This document shows, piece by piece, positions 32,580 through 41,620 of a stretch of 49,247 bases of DNA. The stretch lies in the NCBI GenBank assembly GCA_022823085.1, contig JAJDXV010000123.1:1-49247 (forward strand), given 5' to 3'. The translations under genes and the position numbers were made by a program. Every line of letters begins with the position of its first letter. Position 1 is the first letter of the stretch. Source of the DNA: Candidatus Poribacteria bacterium. GTDB lineage: Bacteria; Poribacteria; WGA-4E; WGA-3G. Below the pieces are notes generated by a model that was given only the letters and a program-made list of their open reading frames with translations, did no database searches and was not told where the DNA came from.

Positions 32580-34025
32580 CTATCCTTTTTTAATAGCCCA
32601 TAACGTTTTTAAAATGATTTTGATGTCTAAACCGAGCGACCAGTTTTCGATATAATACCGGTCATAAGAGATCCGTTCTTCAAGCGAAGTGTTGCCTCGC
32701 AAACCGTTGACCTGCGCCCAACCTGTCATCCCCGATTTGACGCGCTGCCGTGCCAGATAGTGCGGGATCGATTCACTGAACGTGTCAATCAAACCCGACA
32801 TCTCTGGCCTCGGTCCGACGAGACTCATATCGCCTTTGAGGACATTAAAAAATTGGGGCAATTCGTCTAAACTCCAGCGTCTGAGAAACTTACCGAGCGG
32901 TGTCTGTCGTGGATCGTCGGTTTTTGCCCAGATGTGCCCGACGCTCTTCTCCGCATCTGCACGCATAGAACGGAACTTATAGATATTGAACGGGTTTCCG
33001 GCTCTGCCGACCCGTTCCTGACGGAAAATCGCTTTGCCCGGTGATGTCAGTCGGATTGCAATTGCGATTGTGAGCATCAGTGGACTTAACACGATCAACG
33101 CAAACAGGCTGAAAACGATGTCTATCAGTCGCTTAACGATGCCCTGGACACCCTGTATCGGTGTCTCTTGCAATTGTAATACCGGTATACCGTCGAAAAA
33201 GGTGATAGCTGTCCCACCTTTGATAAATTCGGAGAGTTCAGGGAGTAGGTTGATTTGGACGGGTACGCCTTCGCACGCGTGGAGAATCTGTAGAATAGTC
33301 TCATTCGACACCGTCGGCGACGAAATGAAGAGCGTGTCGAGTCGATAGTTTCGCACGATTTCAAGTATGCCTTCATACGCCCCTTCCACCTTTCCACGCT
33401 TCCGCTCTTCCACTGTTGCGATGCGCCATAAGTCTCTCCTGCCGTCCCTCCGCTCTTCCATCCTTCCATCTATTATGCCTACGAACGCGTAGCCGCTATT
33501 CGGTTTCGCTTTTAAGGTGTCAATAAACTGATCGGCGCGGGCATCATAACCGATGAGTGCGATACGACTCACACCCACGCCTTGCGCATGAATCGCTTGA
33601 CGGAATCGGTGCAGGACGAGCCTCCCCAAAAACAACCAGATGAAACTGAAACCGGAGGCGAGCAGCATGACCCAACGTGAATAAGCATCGTGATGAAAAA
33701 TAAAAAAGAGCGCGGCTAACGTGGCAATCAGTGCGATGCCAGTCGCTTTGCAGAGTATCCAGAACGCTGAAACGGACGCATTGCTTTCTGGACGATAGAG
33801 TCTAAACGCTTTCAACGTCATCAACCAGATAATTGCCATCAGCGGGATGAGTCGGAAATAGTCGTCAAGCGGCGGGGTGCCACCTTTATGCAACGCGAGT
33901 ACTTCAGGGGTCCAACCGGATTCAAACCGGACCCAGTATGCTACGACAATTGCAGTGGCGACGAAACCGAGATCAAATAAAACTGTGAGCGCGATGAGCA
34001 AGTGATCAAGCGTTTTCTTGTTCAT
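32580..34025 (-). CDS. Undecaprenyl-phosphate sugar-1-phosphate transferase (exopolysaccharide initiation)
   Basis: A 481-residue WbaP/WcaJ-type protein that loads the first sugar phosphate on undecaprenyl phosphate. It has four N-terminal membrane segments, a central CoA-binding-like domain (residues about 150-260), another membrane segment (IVFSLFALIVLSPLMLTIAI), and the catalytic domain with FNIYKFRSMRADAE, RRWSLDELPQFFNVLKGDMS, LVGPRPEM and GMTGWAQVNGLRGNT. Around residues 186-217 is an unusual Arg/Glu-rich insert (MEERRDGRRDLWRIATVEER) encoded by GGAAG-rich repetitive DNA. Otherwise length and domains are normal. Confidence 0.92.
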   Translation of the reverse strand: MNKKTLDHLLIALTVLFDLGFVATAIVVAYWVRFESGWTPEVLALHKGGTPPLDDYFRLIPLMAIIWLMTLKAFRLYRPESNASVSAFWILCKATGIALIATLAALFFIFHHDAYSRWVMLLASGFSFIWLFLGRLVLHRFRQAIHAQGVGVSRIALIGYDARADQFIDTLKAKPNSGYAFVGIIDGRMEERRDGRRDLWRIATVEERKRGKVEGAYEGILEIVRNYRLDTLFISSPTVSNETILQILHACEGVPVQINLLPELSEFIKGGTAITFFDGIPVLQLQETPIQGVQGIVKRLIDIVFSLFALIVLSPLMLTIAIAIRLTSPGKAIFRQERVGRAGNPFNIYKFRSMRADAEKSVGHIWAKTDDPRQTPLGKFLRRWSLDELPQFFNVLKGDMSLVGPRPEMSGLIDTFSESIPHYLARQRVKSGMTGWAQVNGLRGNTSLEERISYDRYYIENWSLGLDIKIILKTLWAIKKG

Positions 34026-34329
34026 TTCAGGTTAAATAGAACTTGCAAACCCGTGCTGAGGGCTGCGTTCAAGTTGCCTCTCGTAGTATTTTTCTAAGCG
34101 GAGCTTGCAATTCTGCCTGTCTGATATGGTACTAACAGTAGACTGGCGGATATTTTAAGTATAGCAGATTTGCCGGACGCTTTCAAATTAAAATCGGGCG
34201 CGATTTGAAGATCAGCGAACACGAATCGTTGCTGATAATTTTCGCACAATGTGGTATGCTATTATTACAGACCTTTGTAGATCAAGTTTCGGAAATCTGA
34301 ATATTTCACCGAACTGAGAGGTATATAGC
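34026..34329. other. Non-coding gap between divergent genes
   Basis: This 304-bp stretch separates the sugar transferase (minus) from the next Gfo/Idh/MocA gene (plus). I see no gene, RNA or clear palindrome. TATTAT at 34260-34265 could be a -10 box for the downstream gene, but no good -35 box is correctly spaced. Confidence 0.5.
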
Positions 34330-35421
34330 ATGGCGAATCAACTGAGAGTCGGAATCGTTGGGGCACATCGTGGGAGTTCTTATGTGACACCCTTCAGAGC
34401 GATAGCAGAAACTGAAGTAACAGCGTTTTGTGACATCAATGGGGCGACACTCGAAAGCGTTGCTGAACGGTTTGAGGTTCCCCAAAAATTTACGGATTAT
34501 GATGCGATGCTGGATGCCGTGGACCTTGTTGTGCTTGCGACACCTGAAAACCTCCATGTACCGCAGTCGATTGCGGCGTTAGAAGCCGGAAAACACGTTA
34601 TCAGCGAAGTGACTGCCGCTGTTAACTTAGAGGAGTGCTACGACTTGGTTCGAGCCGTTCGGAAATCGTCTGCCAAATACACGATGGCTGAAAATACGTG
34701 CTATTCCAAGGCAAATGTACTAATTCGTAGTATGGTAGAATCCGGGATGTTCGGGGAGGTCTATTTCGGGGAAGGCGAATACCTCCACAACGTCAAGTCG
34801 CTCCACCACGATGCCGGTGGTAACCCGACGTGGCGTTACTACTGGCAGGTCGGTATCAATCGGTGTAACTATGCGACGCATAGCCTCGGTCCGGTGCTCC
34901 AGTGGTTTGGCAGCCGTGTCGCGAGTGTCTGTTGCCTCGGTACCGGTGTCAACACCGATCCCGAACACGCGATGGAAGATACCGTGATGATGCTCTGTAA
35001 AACGGATTGTGGCGGGTTAATCAAGATTCGGATTGATATGCTCTCGAACCGTCCAGCGAATTCCTATTTCAGTTTACAAGGAACAGAAGGGTGTTATGAG
35101 GGTTCGCGTGGACTCGGCGCGGCACCGAAACTCTGGTTGAGCGAGTTCGGCATAAGCGAACAGTGGAGACCGCTCTCCCAATTTGAGGACTGCCTACCGG
35201 AACGCTGGAAAAACCCGCCTGCTGAAGCTGAAAACGCCGGCGACCTCGGCGAGTATTTCAAGGTCCGCGATTTTGTTGATAGTATCCTCACGGATACAAC
35301 TCCGCCGATTGATGTTTATACGACGATGGATTTCACCGTGCCGGGGTTGGTTTCGGAGCAATCTATTGCCAACGGTGGCGAACCGATAGAGGTTCCAAAT
35401 TTCCGAGAAATTGATCTTTAA
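34330..35421 (+). CDS. Gfo/Idh/MocA family oxidoreductase
   Basis: A 363-residue member. QLRVGIVGAHRGSSYV is an altered Rossmann turn (G-A-H-R-G-S), VTAFCDING the second strand, and HVISEVTAAVNLEEC stands where EKP normally lies, with the catalytic lysine apparently replaced (S-E-V). The tail RNYATHSLGPVLQWF-like segment (NRCNYATHSLGPVL) contains the histidine. The missing canonical lysine suggests a subfamily with changed chemistry. GAGAGG lies about 8 bases upstream of the ATG. Monocistronic by context. Confidence 0.83.
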   Translation: MANQLRVGIVGAHRGSSYVTPFRAIAETEVTAFCDINGATLESVAERFEVPQKFTDYDAMLDAVDLVVLATPENLHVPQSIAALEAGKHVISEVTAAVNLEECYDLVRAVRKSSAKYTMAENTCYSKANVLIRSMVESGMFGEVYFGEGEYLHNVKSLHHDAGGNPTWRYYWQVGINRCNYATHSLGPVLQWFGSRVASVCCLGTGVNTDPEHAMEDTVMMLCKTDCGGLIKIRIDMLSNRPANSYFSLQGTEGCYEGSRGLGAAPKLWLSEFGISEQWRPLSQFEDCLPERWKNPPAEAENAGDLGEYFKVRDFVDSILTDTTPPIDVYTTMDFTVPGLVSEQSIANGGEPIEVPNFREIDL

Positions 35422-35541
35422 TTTCACCTTGCAGTTCGGTCAGGTTGATAGGACCTCTGTCGCAACGGCTATCAACGCATTCCGGGCTGCTTCGTTAATA
35501 AGTAGGCGTTGTCTGTCAGGACAGCAACAACTTTTCGATGA

Positions 35542-35979
35542 TCAGATAAATTTTTCAATCCGAGGACGGAAGACTTCAACTAATTTTTCAACTTTCGTGA
35601 TCAACCATTGATGTTGATCCGACCAGTCTGTTTTATCGGTAACATCGCAGCCTTTTAATACTACATATAGCTGTTTTTCTCCCTGTACCTTCTCGTGGCA
35701 ATAAAATTTTTCACCCAGTTCATTTTCAATCTCTGTCTGTTGTTCTATCAATGAATCAAAAAAGTCTTGTGCAGATCCTTTCATGACAAAGGCAGCAGCA
35801 ATGCCTGCAGGTCTAACGCGTTGACTAACCCTGATGTAGCATCCTGTTATCCGCATGTGCAAGTCTCTATAGTGGGAATCATAGATGCTTGGTATTTTTA
35901 GACCCAATTGATCCGATGGTAATTCCTGAAAAAATGCAGCCCAATACTGTTCATTCCGTTTTTGTCCGGTATTATTCAC
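35542..35979 (-). CDS. DUF4268-like protein
   Basis: A 145-residue protein resembling the DUF4268 domain often found C-terminal to PD-(D/E)XK nuclease-like domains: NEQYWAAFFQELPS, RITGCYIRVSQRVRPAGIAA, FFDSLIEQQTEIENELGE and HQWLITKVEKLVEVFRPRI. Here the domain stands alone, with no nuclease part next to it. Related stand-alone proteins exist. AAGGAG lies 9 bases upstream of the ATG. Function unknown. Confidence 0.6.
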   Translation of the reverse strand: MNNTGQKRNEQYWAAFFQELPSDQLGLKIPSIYDSHYRDLHMRITGCYIRVSQRVRPAGIAAAFVMKGSAQDFFDSLIEQQTEIENELGEKFYCHEKVQGEKQLYVVLKGCDVTDKTDWSDQHQWLITKVEKLVEVFRPRIEKFI

Positions 35980-36086
35980 TTTGTTCTCCTTTTGTCGTTG
36001 CTACCAGTGGGGAAACTGAATAATTGCGTTTATGACTTCCTTCCAATCAACTCGACTGCATGCCCCGACTGATAGTCTGTCACATC

Positions 36087-36189
36087 TATAGTGACCTCTA
36101 AAAATAATAAGACACTTTCATCCCCCGGTAGGTTCGGTTTCCTAACCGAACCGACACAGAGTGTCCTATTAATTCTAAACTTTACTATA
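36087..36189. repeat. 103-bp IS630-type MITE, uninterrupted copy
   Basis: TATAGTGACCTCTAAAAATA…GACACT at the left and AGTGTC…TTTAGAATTAA.ACTTTACTATA at the right form about 30-bp imperfect inverted repeats bounded by TA. The core hairpin is GGTTCGG…CCGAACC. It is inverted relative to the copy at 6411-6576 and lacks that copy's nested module. It occupies much of the 35980-36295 gap. Confidence 0.7.
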
Positions 36190-36211
36190 AACTGATGGAT
36201 GGTTCGTAGTA

Positions 36212-36253
36212 GGGCAATTCATTGCCCGTTCTTGACGTGCGATAAATCGCACG
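36212..36253. repeat. Two adjacent palindromes after the metallopeptidase gene
   Basis: GGGCAAT/ATTGCCC (36212-36227) and CGTGCGAT/ATCGCACG (36236-36253), enclosed by GTAGG…CCTAC. They lie 40-80 bp beyond the stop of the large minus-strand gene and may be a REP-like repeat or help end transcription. Confidence 0.5.
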
Positions 36254-36295
36254 CCTACGAGCCCGGTTTACCTTCATTTCAACGTTGACAGACTA

Positions 36296-38959
36296 CTATT
36301 TTAAAATTAGCATCTTGCGACTTGCTGAAAACTCTTGTGCAGTAAGCGTGTAAAAATAAATTCCGCTACTCACTTTTTCGCCGATTTCGTTTTTACCATC
36401 CCAATATGCAGCTTTGCCACGAGATTGGTAAATACCGGCTGCCTGATAGCCCAAATCTAAATTCCGAATCATTTTGCCATCTACGGCATATATGGATATA
36501 CTGACTTTAGAGGCTTTTGCTAACTGATAAGGAATCCATGTTTCAGGGTTAAAAGGATTCGGATAATTAGATAGCAAAGCGTTTCTTACGACAATCGGTG
36601 CAGCAGGCGCATCCTCATCAACTTCAAATCTAACGATCTCGGTAAAATCATAATCCTTTAGATTGCCGGCTTTATCTCTAATATGTATGTTAGTGATACC
36701 CCAAATACCTGGATGACTACCCACAGGCAATAGAATTTGCTTTGTGAATTTTCTGTATTTTGTAGGGTCATAATCTAAATACATTTTACCGCGTTGATCT
36801 GGATAATGCCATCTGTGATGGATATTCCCTAAAGGATCCCTTATATTGACACCACCTATCTCATAACCGCTGATATTGTCCCTGACATAAAAATCTATAT
36901 TAACAATCGTTTCGCCGTTGGGATTATCAGGATTCGTAGGCGTTGCGACAACTTTGATCCTGTTAACTGCTAAATCAGGTGGTTCTGTGTCGGGTGTTTT
37001 TGTATCTACATAGATTGATACTGGGTTCTCATCCTCATCTGATTCAGTAAAGTAAACTGAATAATGATTTTCGCCCATATCATTCATTGTTATATAGTTT
37101 ACCTGATATAAGCCATTTTGCATGTAATGCGGAAATTTTAGTGTGATTTTGGCTAAACCTGTTTCTTTATCATAACTACCATCTCTATACCGTAATCCGC
37201 CATCAGCAATCCTGCTATAAGTCTCGGAATTTTGATCGTTCATTCCGACTCTAAACCAGTCTATCCCCGTATCATCTGGGGCAAGAAAAGTAGCGGTCAC
37301 TAAAATATAAGCACCTTCAGGCGAATTAATTTCTTCAGATGTTAATTTCAAAGATTTCGGGACATATTTTGGAGGGTTTACATCCTCTAAAGGATTATCA
37401 ATATACATCTTCCAGCCAAACTTCTTATCGGGGGTAAATCGTGGCGTGCCGTTTGCGTCCCAGACTTGGATGTTTTCAGCTTGCCAATATCCGCTAGGCA
37501 AGTATTTAGACATTGTGAATTCTGCTCTTAATATATTACTCTGCGACACTGTATTGCCGTTTTTATCAATAGGCGTAAAGTATTCATCTATATACTTTGA
37601 ATATCTATCACTTTCGGGGGCATATATTCTTGTAATTCCACCTGCTGATAAATCTAATGGCGATTCATGATGCAACTCTAATTCTACAGAGACTAACTTG
37701 TCTTCTTCTGGTGCACCTGTCACTTGTATTTTCACGCGTATGATTTTGCCAGGATATACATAATCAGGATACAAGTTATAAACCCTGAAAGTTAAATCTT
37801 CACGTATTGTTGAAATATATCTATCCCCATGCATAACCCTGTTTTGGATAAACTCATACTTCCTCGGTGAAACAGCTCTTAACTTGTCAGGATTCACTAT
37901 ATAGAAACTGATTGTCTCAGCCATATCCTCATTAGGGTTTACCCCATGCGCATAAGCCGAAACAAACTCCGTTTCGTTCAAAGTGAACCAACTTCCGTCT
38001 TTGTTTTGGTACCACTCACCTAACTTCTTCCAGTCGTCTTTTAGTTTCTCGTCAAATAGGTGCGACCACATGAAATGCGCTTTCTCGTGTAATATGAGGC
38101 GCTGAAGATGTTGATAATCGCCAGTAAAGGCAGATTCCATAAACTCAATGTATCCTGCACTCGGCCAAGCCACCGCTGGTGCTGCTGGATATAACGGGTG
38201 AGGTGTACCATCTAACCTTCTGATGATATATTTCAGACCTGGTGTAGTTATCATCCCTGAAGGGAACTCTTCTAACATCGTTATGATCGTGAGAACTTCT
38301 TCATTTTTAAAAGAAGTGAAACGCTCCCTAAATTCACCTGTGGTGTATTTTGTTAACTCAGTATAATCAGATGGGTGCAGACTTACGTTATATCTTTCTC
38401 CCAATATATGATCCACACGTTGACGATGACTGCCGTGATCTGTCACATATCTTAACACGGCGTTATGGAGTCTTTTGCTAAACAATTTACCGCGAACGCC
38501 ATCTATTTCCGCTAACATGGAATTCGCGTTTGAGAAAGCATCTAAAGCGATTAAAACCGAAGCGTCTTCGCCATTATCCAATATCAATATATCGTTATCT
38601 AAATCTATATCAACAATATGCCACATCGACCGATTAAGCATGTCCCAATATGGGACAGGTATTTGCTCAAAAGCGTTTAATAAGGCATAACTATATTCAT
38701 GTGTCCAGGAATGGTTATCGAGATACACGTTGTAAAGATCGTGTAATTTTAGGGCAGAACTGTCATCAAAAACCTCAACTTCTCTGCCTAATATATTGAT
38801 TTGTAGGGGTTCGACAGGTGTGGCTGTTTCCTGACCCTGATGTGTTTCGTTTGTAACCCATTCAAACTCAAAATCGGCTTGAGCCGTAGAGACAATTAAT
38901 ATCAAAGAAATTGTTATCAAAATAGATGTTATTGAATTAGGTGTTCTTACTTTGATCAT
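36296..38959 (-). CDS. Large secreted zinc metallopeptidase-like protein with C-terminal sorting-like (FlgD-Ig) domain
   Basis: An 887-residue exported protein. ATG 38959 has AGAGG 6 bases upstream and is followed by a signal peptide (SILITISLILIVSTAQA). Residues about 50-400 resemble anthrax-lethal-factor-like (ATLF) zincins: LILHEKAHFMW has HExxH (residues 291-295), and NEDMAETISFY gives a likely third glutamate ligand (about 348). The middle consists of beta-sandwich repeats. The last 90 residues (NYPNPFNPETWIPYQLAKAS… then SSGIYFYTLTAQ, KMLILK) match the FlgD-Ig/type A sorting domain family. It probably acts on an extracellular protein or is surface-attached. Secretion route unknown. Confidence 0.75.
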   Translation of the reverse strand: MIKVRTPNSITSILITISLILIVSTAQADFEFEWVTNETHQGQETATPVEPLQINILGREVEVFDDSSALKLHDLYNVYLDNHSWTHEYSYALLNAFEQIPVPYWDMLNRSMWHIVDIDLDNDILILDNGEDASVLIALDAFSNANSMLAEIDGVRGKLFSKRLHNAVLRYVTDHGSHRQRVDHILGERYNVSLHPSDYTELTKYTTGEFRERFTSFKNEEVLTIITMLEEFPSGMITTPGLKYIIRRLDGTPHPLYPAAPAVAWPSAGYIEFMESAFTGDYQHLQRLILHEKAHFMWSHLFDEKLKDDWKKLGEWYQNKDGSWFTLNETEFVSAYAHGVNPNEDMAETISFYIVNPDKLRAVSPRKYEFIQNRVMHGDRYISTIREDLTFRVYNLYPDYVYPGKIIRVKIQVTGAPEEDKLVSVELELHHESPLDLSAGGITRIYAPESDRYSKYIDEYFTPIDKNGNTVSQSNILRAEFTMSKYLPSGYWQAENIQVWDANGTPRFTPDKKFGWKMYIDNPLEDVNPPKYVPKSLKLTSEEINSPEGAYILVTATFLAPDDTGIDWFRVGMNDQNSETYSRIADGGLRYRDGSYDKETGLAKITLKFPHYMQNGLYQVNYITMNDMGENHYSVYFTESDEDENPVSIYVDTKTPDTEPPDLAVNRIKVVATPTNPDNPNGETIVNIDFYVRDNISGYEIGGVNIRDPLGNIHHRWHYPDQRGKMYLDYDPTKYRKFTKQILLPVGSHPGIWGITNIHIRDKAGNLKDYDFTEIVRFEVDEDAPAAPIVVRNALLSNYPNPFNPETWIPYQLAKASKVSISIYAVDGKMIRNLDLGYQAAGIYQSRGKAAYWDGKNEIGEKVSSGIYFYTLTAQEFSASRKMLILK

Positions 38960-39071
38960 TGTCAACCTCTTCATTAAAACCGCTGCATAAATTTTGAGAG
39001 TTATAAATAAAATAATGATACTACTGGGTGTCCTTCGGGGATCCGTGGTTGCGTTAAATACTAAAGGGCAT

Positions 39072-39254
39072 CTACTCTTCTACTACAGGTGTAAAGACGA
39101 GTCCGCAGCTACTGCAACGGTAACCACTCTCCGGTTCCAATTCCACAATAGGGAAAAGCATACCACAACAGATCGGACACGGTTCGTCAATTTCCATGTC
39201 TGCCTGTTCCATATCGCCGGATCGGTTCTCAAATTCAACGATCATATTTTTCAT
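39072..39254 (-). CDS. Small zinc-ribbon protein
   Basis: A 60-residue protein with two cysteine pairs, CPICCG and CSSCGL, separated by LFPIVELEPESGYR, forming a single zinc ribbon. Such proteins are often nucleic-acid- or metal-handling, but nothing specific can be said. AAGGA is present two bases before the first ATG and 11 before a second (39245), so the start is uncertain. Confidence 0.65.
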   Translation of the reverse strand: MKNMIVEFENRSGDMEQADMEIDEPCPICCGMLFPIVELEPESGYRCSSCGLVFTPVVEE

Positions 39255-39353
39255 TTTCCTTACGGTTAAGGCACGTTAGTTGGTGCGCTGAAAGTTCGTT
39301 CCTCACATGCGTTTGAATTACGAGTACGACGTGATTCTACCTAAGCGGCAGTT

Positions 39354-39926
39354 TTACTCGGCAATGGTAACACGTCTATAGATGTCGTGCAAGGATATCT
39401 TGCAGCCGATTGAGGTGAGCGGCAGGACATCTTCAGGTGCGCGAAATTCGGTATGTGCCCACTGTTCACCTTGCCGCCGATAATGTTCAACGCAGAATCT
39501 GTGCTGTGAAACGAGGAGGTAGTCTTGCAGTGATGTCCGTTGCTGATACTGTTCAAATTTCTCGCCTCGGTCGTATGCAGCAGTGGAAGGTGAAAGCACC
39601 TCTACGATAACAATCGGGTTCAGAAGTGTGTCGAAAACATCATCTGCAAAGCGTGGTTCATCACAGACAACAAGCACATCTGGATAGAAATAGGCGGTTG
39701 GACTCGCCTGCACGCGCATATCACTCGAATGGACTTCACAATCTGATTCCAGCAATTGATTATAAAGTCTATTGGATATGTTGCTTGTGATCAGACTATG
39801 TGCGCGGCTTGCCCCAGACATCGCAAATATCTGTCCGTTGAGGTACTCACTTTTGTACAGTGCTTTCCGTTCTTGGGTGATGTATTCCTCAGCGGTGAAG
39901 AGGGTTTGTGCCGAAAGAGATGCCAT
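39354..39926 (-). CDS. Uma2-family (DUF820) restriction-endonuclease-like protein
   Basis: A 190-residue Uma2 protein with a PD-(D/E)XK-like fold, abundant in cyanobacteria and some environmental phyla. Features: FTAEEYITQERKALYKSEYL, MRVQASPTAYFYPDVLVVCD with the acidic residue, and NPIVIVEVLSPSTAAYDRGE with the E-V-L core. Role unknown in cells; the family is often linked to mobile or accessory DNA. GAGGAC precedes the ATG by 6 bases. Confidence 0.85.
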   Translation of the reverse strand: MASLSAQTLFTAEEYITQERKALYKSEYLNGQIFAMSGASRAHSLITSNISNRLYNQLLESDCEVHSSDMRVQASPTAYFYPDVLVVCDEPRFADDVFDTLLNPIVIVEVLSPSTAAYDRGEKFEQYQQRTSLQDYLLVSQHRFCVEHYRRQGEQWAHTEFRAPEDVLPLTSIGCKISLHDIYRRVTIAE

Positions 39927-39958
39927 AGCTATGTCCTCGAATAGAAATCATATTGAAT

Positions 39959-40077
39959 AGGACTTACGCATGCTTCTCTTTTGTAGCATAGACTGTTAGT
40001 CTGTGCCCCCAGAACGCTGTGTTTTCCGAGAAATATCTGCAAAAAAAACTGGCTGTCGTCAAAATTGCGTAAGTCCT
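39959..40077. repeat. 119-bp MITE with AGGACTTACGCA ends
   Basis: AGGACTTACGCA (39959-39970) and TGCGTAAGTCCT (40066-40077), equal in length to the copy at 30414. Interior includes CATAGACTGTTAGTCTGTG, a hairpin. It lies between the Uma2 start and the rhodanese end. Confidence 0.85.
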
Positions 40078-40143
40078 GTTGAAAACATAATACCGCATTT
40101 TTAGGCAAAAGTCAATCTTTTTCTTTATGCTATCCAGGGCGAT

Positions 40144-40473
40144 TTAGTATCTCGGTAGGTTTGGGTCAATGTCGGCTGCCCACTGATCGATTCCGCCGAT
40201 GAGGTTCTTGGCATCCGTAAACCCGTTTTGCTGCAGGTAGGCGACCGCATAGAGACTACGTTGTCCATGATGGCAGTAAACAACAATCTCTTGGTCTGAT
40301 GGGAGACTATCCACGTGGTGAGGTAGGGTGTTGAGCGGTATCAACCGAGCGTCTTCGAGATGCACGATGTCGTATTCGCTCTGCTCACGGACATCCAACA
40401 ATAGGATAGATTCGTTTTCGTTGAGCTTCTGTTTCAATTCTTGTGGCGAAATTTCGGGGAGTTCACTCTGCAT
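40144..40473 (-). CDS. Rhodanese-like sulfurtransferase domain protein
   Basis: A 109-residue single-domain rhodanese. LLLDVREQSEYDIVHL is the substrate-loop strand, and VVYCHHGQRS carries the catalytic cysteine C67. Ends GGIDQWAADIDPNLPRY, as is typical. It handles persulfide sulfur, fitting its position after iron-sulfur genes. ATG overlaps the DUF971 stop by one base (TAATG). Stop codon lies within a sequence like the end of the 3615 MITE family (CAGGGCGATTTAGTA, 40135-40149). Confidence 0.88.
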   Translation of the reverse strand: MQSELPEISPQELKQKLNENESILLLDVREQSEYDIVHLEDARLIPLNTLPHHVDSLPSDQEIVVYCHHGQRSLYAVAYLQQNGFTDAKNLIGGIDQWAADIDPNLPRY

Positions 40474-40850
40474 TATCTATTTTCTTCCTCTGTTTCCGGT
40501 GGTGAAGGCGCGCATTCTGGACCCGGACATATCTCACGTAGCACTTCAAACGGGTAGATACCTGTGTTGTGTCCATCGTTCCAACTGAACTGGAGCGCGT
40601 AGCGACCGACTAACTGAACATCAAGCGGTTGGATATCGTCCGAAACCTCAATCAGCGTTACATCGCCATCGCCTTGCGGGGCAAAGAGGGAATGGATATC
40701 CCTACCTTTATGCCGAATGATGGCACACTCAGCACACGGACACATCTGCCGAAGATAGGTATACGGATACCAACTGACATGTCCATCCTTCCATTCTACC
40801 TGAAAGGCGGTGTCATGCTTTTTGAGGAGTTTCGGACTTTTTTTTAACAT
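40473..40850 (-). CDS. DUF971 (GBBH-like N-terminal domain) protein
   Basis: A 125-residue protein. FQVEWKDGHVSWYPYTYLRQ followed by CPCAECAI is the DUF971 core with its cysteines; it recurs as a second half (ALQFSWNDGHNTGIYPFEVL). DUF971 proteins are small, often near iron-sulfur cluster assembly or transfer genes. Translationally coupled to the rhodanese gene. No ribosome-binding site before its ATG was found. Confidence 0.85.
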   Translation of the reverse strand: MLKKSPKLLKKHDTAFQVEWKDGHVSWYPYTYLRQMCPCAECAIIRHKGRDIHSLFAPQGDGDVTLIEVSDDIQPLDVQLVGRYALQFSWNDGHNTGIYPFEVLREICPGPECAPSPPETEEENR

Positions 40851-40974
40851 AAATATGTGGAAAGCAGCGTATTTTCGTGGAAAGAGGTTCTTAAAAACGT
40901 ATACTTTCCCAATCGCGCGGAATTAATCAAAAGCCATCGTGAAACGTAGTGGAACGATGCACAAAAGCCCATAG

Positions 40975-41277
40975 TTAAAAGATACCGAGCTCGTCCCTTG
41001 CGTCTTCAGTCATCATCTCAGGGTTCCAACGCGGGTTCCATACCACATTAACATTAACTTCGTCAACACCGTCGAGCTGCTGTGTCACATGCTGTGCACC
41101 GTTGATAATCTGCCCACCAGCAGGACACCCCGGACTCGTTAAGGTCATCGTAATATCCACGGTGCTCTCGTTGATGTCAACCTCGTAGATGAGTCCCATA
41201 TCGACGATGTTGATACCGATTTCGGGGTCAATAATATTTTCTTTAATAGTCTCTAATACAGTATCTTCGGATACCAT
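40975..41277 (-). CDS. sufT: SufT-like (DUF59/MIP18) iron-sulfur assembly factor
   Basis: A 100-residue protein of the MIP18/DUF59 family. IDPEIGINIVDMGLIYEVDI and MTLTSPGCPAG carry the family motifs, the latter with the conserved cysteine, then VDEVNVNVVWNPRWNPEMM. SufT helps maturation of Fe-S proteins. AGGAGG lies 8 bases upstream. It follows the Rieske gene in the suf operon. Confidence 0.92.
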   Translation of the reverse strand: MVSEDTVLETIKENIIDPEIGINIVDMGLIYEVDINESTVDITMTLTSPGCPAGGQIINGAQHVTQQLDGVDEVNVNVVWNPRWNPEMMTEDARDELGIF

Positions 41278-41308
41278 TCGGTTTCCCTCCTATAACGAAT
41301 CAAATTAA

Positions 41309-41620
41309 TCAATCAACACTGACAAGGATATCGTCATCTTCAATTTTGACAGGGTAACATTCGATAGCTTCGACAGCAGGCATACAGAGCGGTGCTCCGG
41401 TTTTGACGCAAAAGCGTGCGCCGTGCCGTGGACATTCGATCTCATCGCCGTTGAGAAAACCTTCGGCTAAAGGACCGCCATCGTGTGTACAAACGTCCTC
41501 CATCGCATAGAACTCACCATCAATATTAAAGAGAAGCACTGGAACGAAGTCCACCTCGACCAAGTGTTTCGTGCCGGGGGGCACTTCACTAACCTTCGCA
41601 ACTTTATAGAATTCTGGCAT
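41309..41620 (-). CDS. Rieske [2Fe-2S] ferredoxin-type protein
   Basis: A 103-residue Rieske ferredoxin like those of aromatic-ring dioxygenase systems. Cluster ligands are CTH (C44, H46) and CPRH (C63, H66). In suf operons such a protein is a common member and may supply electrons. Its ATG is overlapped by the preceding small gene, whose end contains the GGAAGGAA ribosome-binding site. Confidence 0.92.
   Translation of the reverse strand: MPEFYKVAKVSEVPPGTKHLVEVDFVPVLLFNIDGEFYAMEDVCTHDGGPLAEGFLNGDEIECPRHGARFCVKTGAPLCMPAVEAIECYPVKIEDDDILVSVD

Noticed and set aside
36212..36253. The double palindrome as a certain terminator
   Set aside because: Neither stem is followed by a U tract in the gene's direction; it equally fits a REP-like repeat.
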